Shown here: positions 61,802-63,631 of the stretch, one piece after another
Numbering within the stretch: position 1 is the stretch's first letter
Layout: each line of letters starts with the position of its first letter
DNA from: Chloroflexota bacterium
GTDB taxonomy: Bacteria > Chloroflexota > Dormibacteria > CF-121
DNA: 63,631 nucleotides
Reading direction: 5' to 3'
NCBI GenBank assembly: GCA_005881425.1
Contig: VBIC01000119.1
Span: 1 to 63,631, forward strand
Notes under the pieces: model-generated
Databases searched by the model: none
Seen by the model: the letters and a program-made list of their open reading frames with translations, nothing else
What the model was told of the DNA's origin: nothing
Made by a program: the position numbers and the translations under genes

Positions 61802-62233
61802 TCAGAGAGGAGTGGTGGGGATCCGGGGCTTGAGGGAGCCGGCGCGGCGGCGCTGGAGGAGGTCGTCCGCCATCTGGACCAGGCCGACGGCGTCGTCCAC
61901 GCCGCGGATCCAGACGGCGTCCGCGCCAAACCGCTTTGCCCGGCGGGTCTGGTGCGGGAGCGTGCCCAAACCGATGACGACCGGCCGCTCGAAACCGTCG
62001 GCCTCGTTCAGCACCCCGAAGACGTAGGCCGTGTCCCCTTCCCAGAAGCCCATGTCGAAGATCACGATCTCGGGACGCGACCGCTGGCAGATCGCCTTCA
62101 CGTCCTCGCTGGGCAGCGCGGTCTCGGCTGCAAAGCCGCGGGCGGCGAACAGCTCGCGGTAGGCCCCGGCCTGCCGGGGCTGGTTCTCGAAGATCAGGAC
62201 GCGGTGATGATCCTCTTGGTTCGGCTCAGGCAT
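61802..62233 (-). CDS. Stand-alone receiver-like protein, degenerate
   Basis: 143 aa with the alpha/beta pattern of a response-regulator receiver: HRVLIFENQPRQAGAYRELF, PEIVIFDMGFWEGDTAYVFG, PVVIGLGTLPHQTRRAKRFG, DAVWIRGVDDAVGLVQMADDL. The phospho-acceptor Asp of FDMG is kept. The acidic pair near the N-terminus is Glu-Asn and the conserved Lys is replaced by Arg (WIRG), so phosphorylation chemistry may be altered. No output domain. A CATAAT lies about 12 nt upstream. Partner kinase unknown. Confidence 0.7.
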   Translation of the reverse strand: MPEPNQEDHHRVLIFENQPRQAGAYRELFAARGFAAETALPSEDVKAICQRSRPEIVIFDMGFWEGDTAYVFGVLNEADGFERPVVIGLGTLPHQTRRAKRFGADAVWIRGVDDAVGLVQMADDLLQRRRAGSLKPRIPTTPL

Positions 62234-62319
62234 GACCGACGAAAATTATGTCATGACCAGTTGGCCGTAAGCGGCGAGGGCCGGCTGCGTTTGAAGATGG
62301 CGGTTCTCTCCTCGCTCAG

Positions 62320-62345
62320 ATCCCCGGGCGCGTGAGCCCGGGGAT
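62320..62345 (-). terminator. Hairpin after threonine dehydratase
   Basis: ATCCCCGGGC and GCCCGGGGAT form a perfect 10-bp stem around a 6-nt loop, starting immediately after the TAA stop of the threonine dehydratase gene. No T-tract follows. It probably stabilises or ends that transcript. Confidence 0.6.
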
Positions 62346-63305
62346 TTATGCTAGCCAGGCGGCCAAGCGCTCGGGGTCGACGTTGCTTCCGCTGAGGACT
62401 GCCACGGTCGCACCGGCCCCGCCGGCGACCCGCCCCTCGCGCAGCGCGGCAACAGCCGCCGCTCCCGCGGGCTCGACCACCAGGCGCAGGTCGACGGCGA
62501 CCGCCCGGACCGCGGCCACGATCTGGCTCTCGCTCACCTGGACCATCCCGTCCACCAGGCGCTCGATGAGCCCGAGGTTCAGAGGGCGGGTGTAGGGCGC
62601 GGCCAGCCCGTCGGCGACGGTATCGAAGCGTTGAGGCGCGACCGGCCGCCCCGCCCGCAGGCTGTCCGAGACCGCGGCACAGATCTCCGGCTCGACGCCG
62701 ACCACCCGGACCGACGGGCGCCGCGCCTTGACTGCGGCGGCGATCCCGGCGATCAGGCCGCCGCCGCCCACCGGGACCACGATCGTGCCCGCCTCGGGGA
62801 CGGCCTCGAGGATCTCCAGCCCGACGGTCCCCTGGCCGGCGACGACCGCGGGATCGTCGAAGGGGTGAACCAGTGTCAGCCCCTGCCGCTCGCGCTCCTG
62901 GTCCAGACGGCTTCCCAGCTCCGCGCGCGGCGTGGGGAGGAGCTCTGCGCCCAGGCGGGCGATCGCCCGCGCCTTCATGGCCGGAGCGTCGTCGGGGAGG
63001 ACCACCACGCATCGCAGCCGCGCAGAGGCGGCGGCCAGCGCCAGCGCCATGCCGTGGTTGCCGGCCGAGAGGGTGATGACGCCGCGGGCGCGTTCCTCGG
63101 CGCTCAGCTGGAGCACGGCGTTGAAAGCCCCGCGGACCTTGAAGGAGCCGGTCTTCTGCAGGCTCTCCGCCTTGAGCCAGAGGGGGCCGGTCCCGAGCGC
63201 AGATCCATCCAGGACCGGCGTCCGGAGCACGTACGGCGCCACCCGTCGGGCGGCGGCTTCGATCTCCTCGATCCCAACCGGCGAGGCGACGGCGTCCTGG
63301 GTCAT
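62346..63305 (-). CDS. Threonine dehydratase (PLP-dependent)
   Basis: 319 aa. It deaminates threonine to 2-oxobutanoate; serine is also a usual substrate. The Schiff-base Lys56 is in KTGSFKVRGAFN. SAGNHGMALALAA and the glycine loop VPVGGGGLIAGIAAA bind the cofactor phosphate and substrate. There is no C-terminal regulatory ACT domain, so it is the short catabolic type. The ATG at 63305 is used. A 24-codon reading frame and tRNA-Val lie upstream. Confidence 0.9.
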   Translation of the reverse strand: MTQDAVASPVGIEEIEAAARRVAPYVLRTPVLDGSALGTGPLWLKAESLQKTGSFKVRGAFNAVLQLSAEERARGVITLSAGNHGMALALAAASARLRCVVVLPDDAPAMKARAIARLGAELLPTPRAELGSRLDQERERQGLTLVHPFDDPAVVAGQGTVGLEILEAVPEAGTIVVPVGGGGLIAGIAAAVKARRPSVRVVGVEPEICAAVSDSLRAGRPVAPQRFDTVADGLAAPYTRPLNLGLIERLVDGMVQVSESQIVAAVRAVAVDLRLVVEPAGAAAVAALREGRVAGGAGATVAVLSGSNVDPERLAAWLA

Positions 63306-63321
63306 GGCCGCGTCCTGGGCG

Positions 63322-63396
63322 TCAGTTCCAGAAGAAGCCGTGGAGGAGGACCCGATCGAGCAGCGCGGCGAGCCAGCGCCGGACCCTGGTGGCCAT
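63322..63396 (-). CDS. Possible 24-aa small reading frame before threonine dehydratase
   Basis: ATG at 63396, stop TGA at 63322. The product MATRVRRWLAALLDRVLLHG plus FFWN would be an amphipathic helix with aromatic end. It ends 16 nt before the threonine dehydratase ATG. It has a GGAG very close to the ATG, too close for a normal site. Could be a leader peptide, or nothing. Confidence 0.25.
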   Translation of the reverse strand: MATRVRRWLAALLDRVLLHGFFWN

Positions 63397-63442
63397 CTCC
63401 GATACAACGTCCGGCCGCGCCTGCCTTTGCGGCATCGGAGAT
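63395..63442. other. 9-bp inverted repeat after tRNA-Val
   Basis: ATCTCCGAT (63395-63403) and ATCGGAGAT (63434-63442) are perfect inverted repeats starting right at the 3' end of the tRNA. They could form the tRNA's 3' processing or termination structure. Confidence 0.4.
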
Positions 63443-63519
63443 TGGTGGGCGCAACAGGAGTCGAACCTGTGACCTCTTCCTTGTCATGGAAGCGCTCGTA
63501 CCAACTGAGCTATGCGCCC
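63443..63519 (-). tRNA. tRNA-Val (anticodon GAC)
   Basis: Complete cloverleaf on the minus strand: acceptor GGGCGCA/TGCGCCC, D-arm AGTTGGT, anticodon stem CTTCC/GGAAG with loop ATGACAA (GAC), variable AGGTC, T-loop TTCGACT, discriminator A. CCA is encoded (63443-63445). It reads GUC/GUU codons. Confidence 0.97.
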
Positions 63520-63532
63520 GTCAACGACGGGG

Positions 63533-63538
63533 ATTATA
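63533..63538 (-). promoter_or_regulatory. -10 box of tRNA-Val
   Basis: TATAAT on the minus strand, 14 nt before G1 of the tRNA. The -35 position falls inside repeat copy 4 (ACTTACCGGGCGC), and no TTGACA is seen. Confidence 0.6.
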
Positions 63539-63544
63539 CCGGCC

Positions 63545-63578
63545 GCCGCACATGCGCCCGGTAAGTCACGTGAGCTCG
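63545..63578 (+). repeat. Dispersed intergenic repeat, short copy 4
   Basis: GCCGCACATGCGCCCGGT, then AAGTCACGTGAGCTCG, resembles 39212-39242 (GCCGCAATTGCGCCCGGT, then AGGTCTCTGAGCTCG). Only the end of the repeat is present, immediately upstream of the tRNA-Val -10 box. Confidence 0.6.
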
Positions 63579-63631
63579 GGCGGGCCGAGCGGTGAGCTCC
63601 GGCCGGCGACGATGGAGAGCAGGCCGGCCCC
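63566..63631 (-). CDS. Possible C-terminal end of a gene running off the window
   Basis: The minus strand is open from the window edge to a TGA at 63566, reading GAGLLSIVAGRSSPLGPPEL plus a final T. It is too short to identify. It would place repeat copy 4 across the end of this gene. Confidence 0.3.
   Translation of the reverse strand, partial: GAGLLSIVAGRSSPLGPPELT

Overview
The window is a high-GC (visibly about two-thirds G+C), gene-dense bacterial chromosome segment with no phage, plasmid, CRISPR or complete insertion sequence. Several things point to a Terrabacteria lineage: SpoVS, RNase Y, RNase J, a Gram-positive-type LexA box, menaquinone genes and a Firmicutes-like gene order. A Chloroflexota or 'Ca. 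Dormibacterota'-type organism is my best guess. It rests on gene content, not on a marker-gene tree.

Layout. 1-2722 (minus): N-terminal part of aconitase, a Xer-type recombinase and menG. 2785-9351 (mostly plus) is the least conventional part: a fused flavin-oxidoreductase/UbiA prenyltransferase, a CPBP protease, a PadR regulator, an orphan HExxH protein on minus, and a four-gene cluster led by a membrane GAF protein. 9669-10903: a divergent SOS module (LysM protein like YneA, and lexA) with four LexA-type boxes. 10905-24878 (minus): hflX, miaA (broken), mutL, mutS, miaB, spoVS, ymdB, rny, recX, recA, cinA and yajQ, with a uracil-DNA-glycosylase-like gene antisense between rny and ymdB. 24978-33821 (minus): ftsK, rtcB, rnj, family 4 UDG, pnp, rpsO. 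34K-43K (minus): a diacylglycerol-kinase-like gene, ribF, truB, nrnA, rbfA, hom, infB, ylxR, nusA, rimP. 43K-52.9K (minus): secF, secD, tgt, queA, an MFS transporter, ruvB, ruvA, ruvC, yebC, tyrS. 53K-55.5K (plus): a class A penicillin-binding protein. 55.4K-63.5K (minus): 3-methyladenine glycosylase, cvpA, pheT, pheS, rplT, rpmI, infC, two small unknown proteins, threonine dehydratase and tRNA-Val.

How it works together. Most of the window is information processing: DNA repair and recombination (MutS/MutL, RecA/RecX/LexA, RuvABC, three base-excision glycosylases), RNA decay (RNase Y, RNase J, PNPase, NrnA, RtcB), translation and tRNA modification. Gene order in several blocks follows Bacillus subtilis closely.

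The most interesting signals are: (i) a set of genes with no ATG, GTG or TTG start where homology needs one, four of them starting CTG in a CTGA stop-start overlap, plus infC (ACG) and infB (ATC); (ii) a dispersed, palindrome-rich intergenic repeat, two full 137-bp copies and two partial ones, one full copy bounded by 16-bp inverted repeats; (iii) the oxidoreductase-UbiA fusion next to menG; (iv) an out-of-frame deletion in miaA; and (v) a 164-bp antisense overlap between rny and a glycosylase gene.
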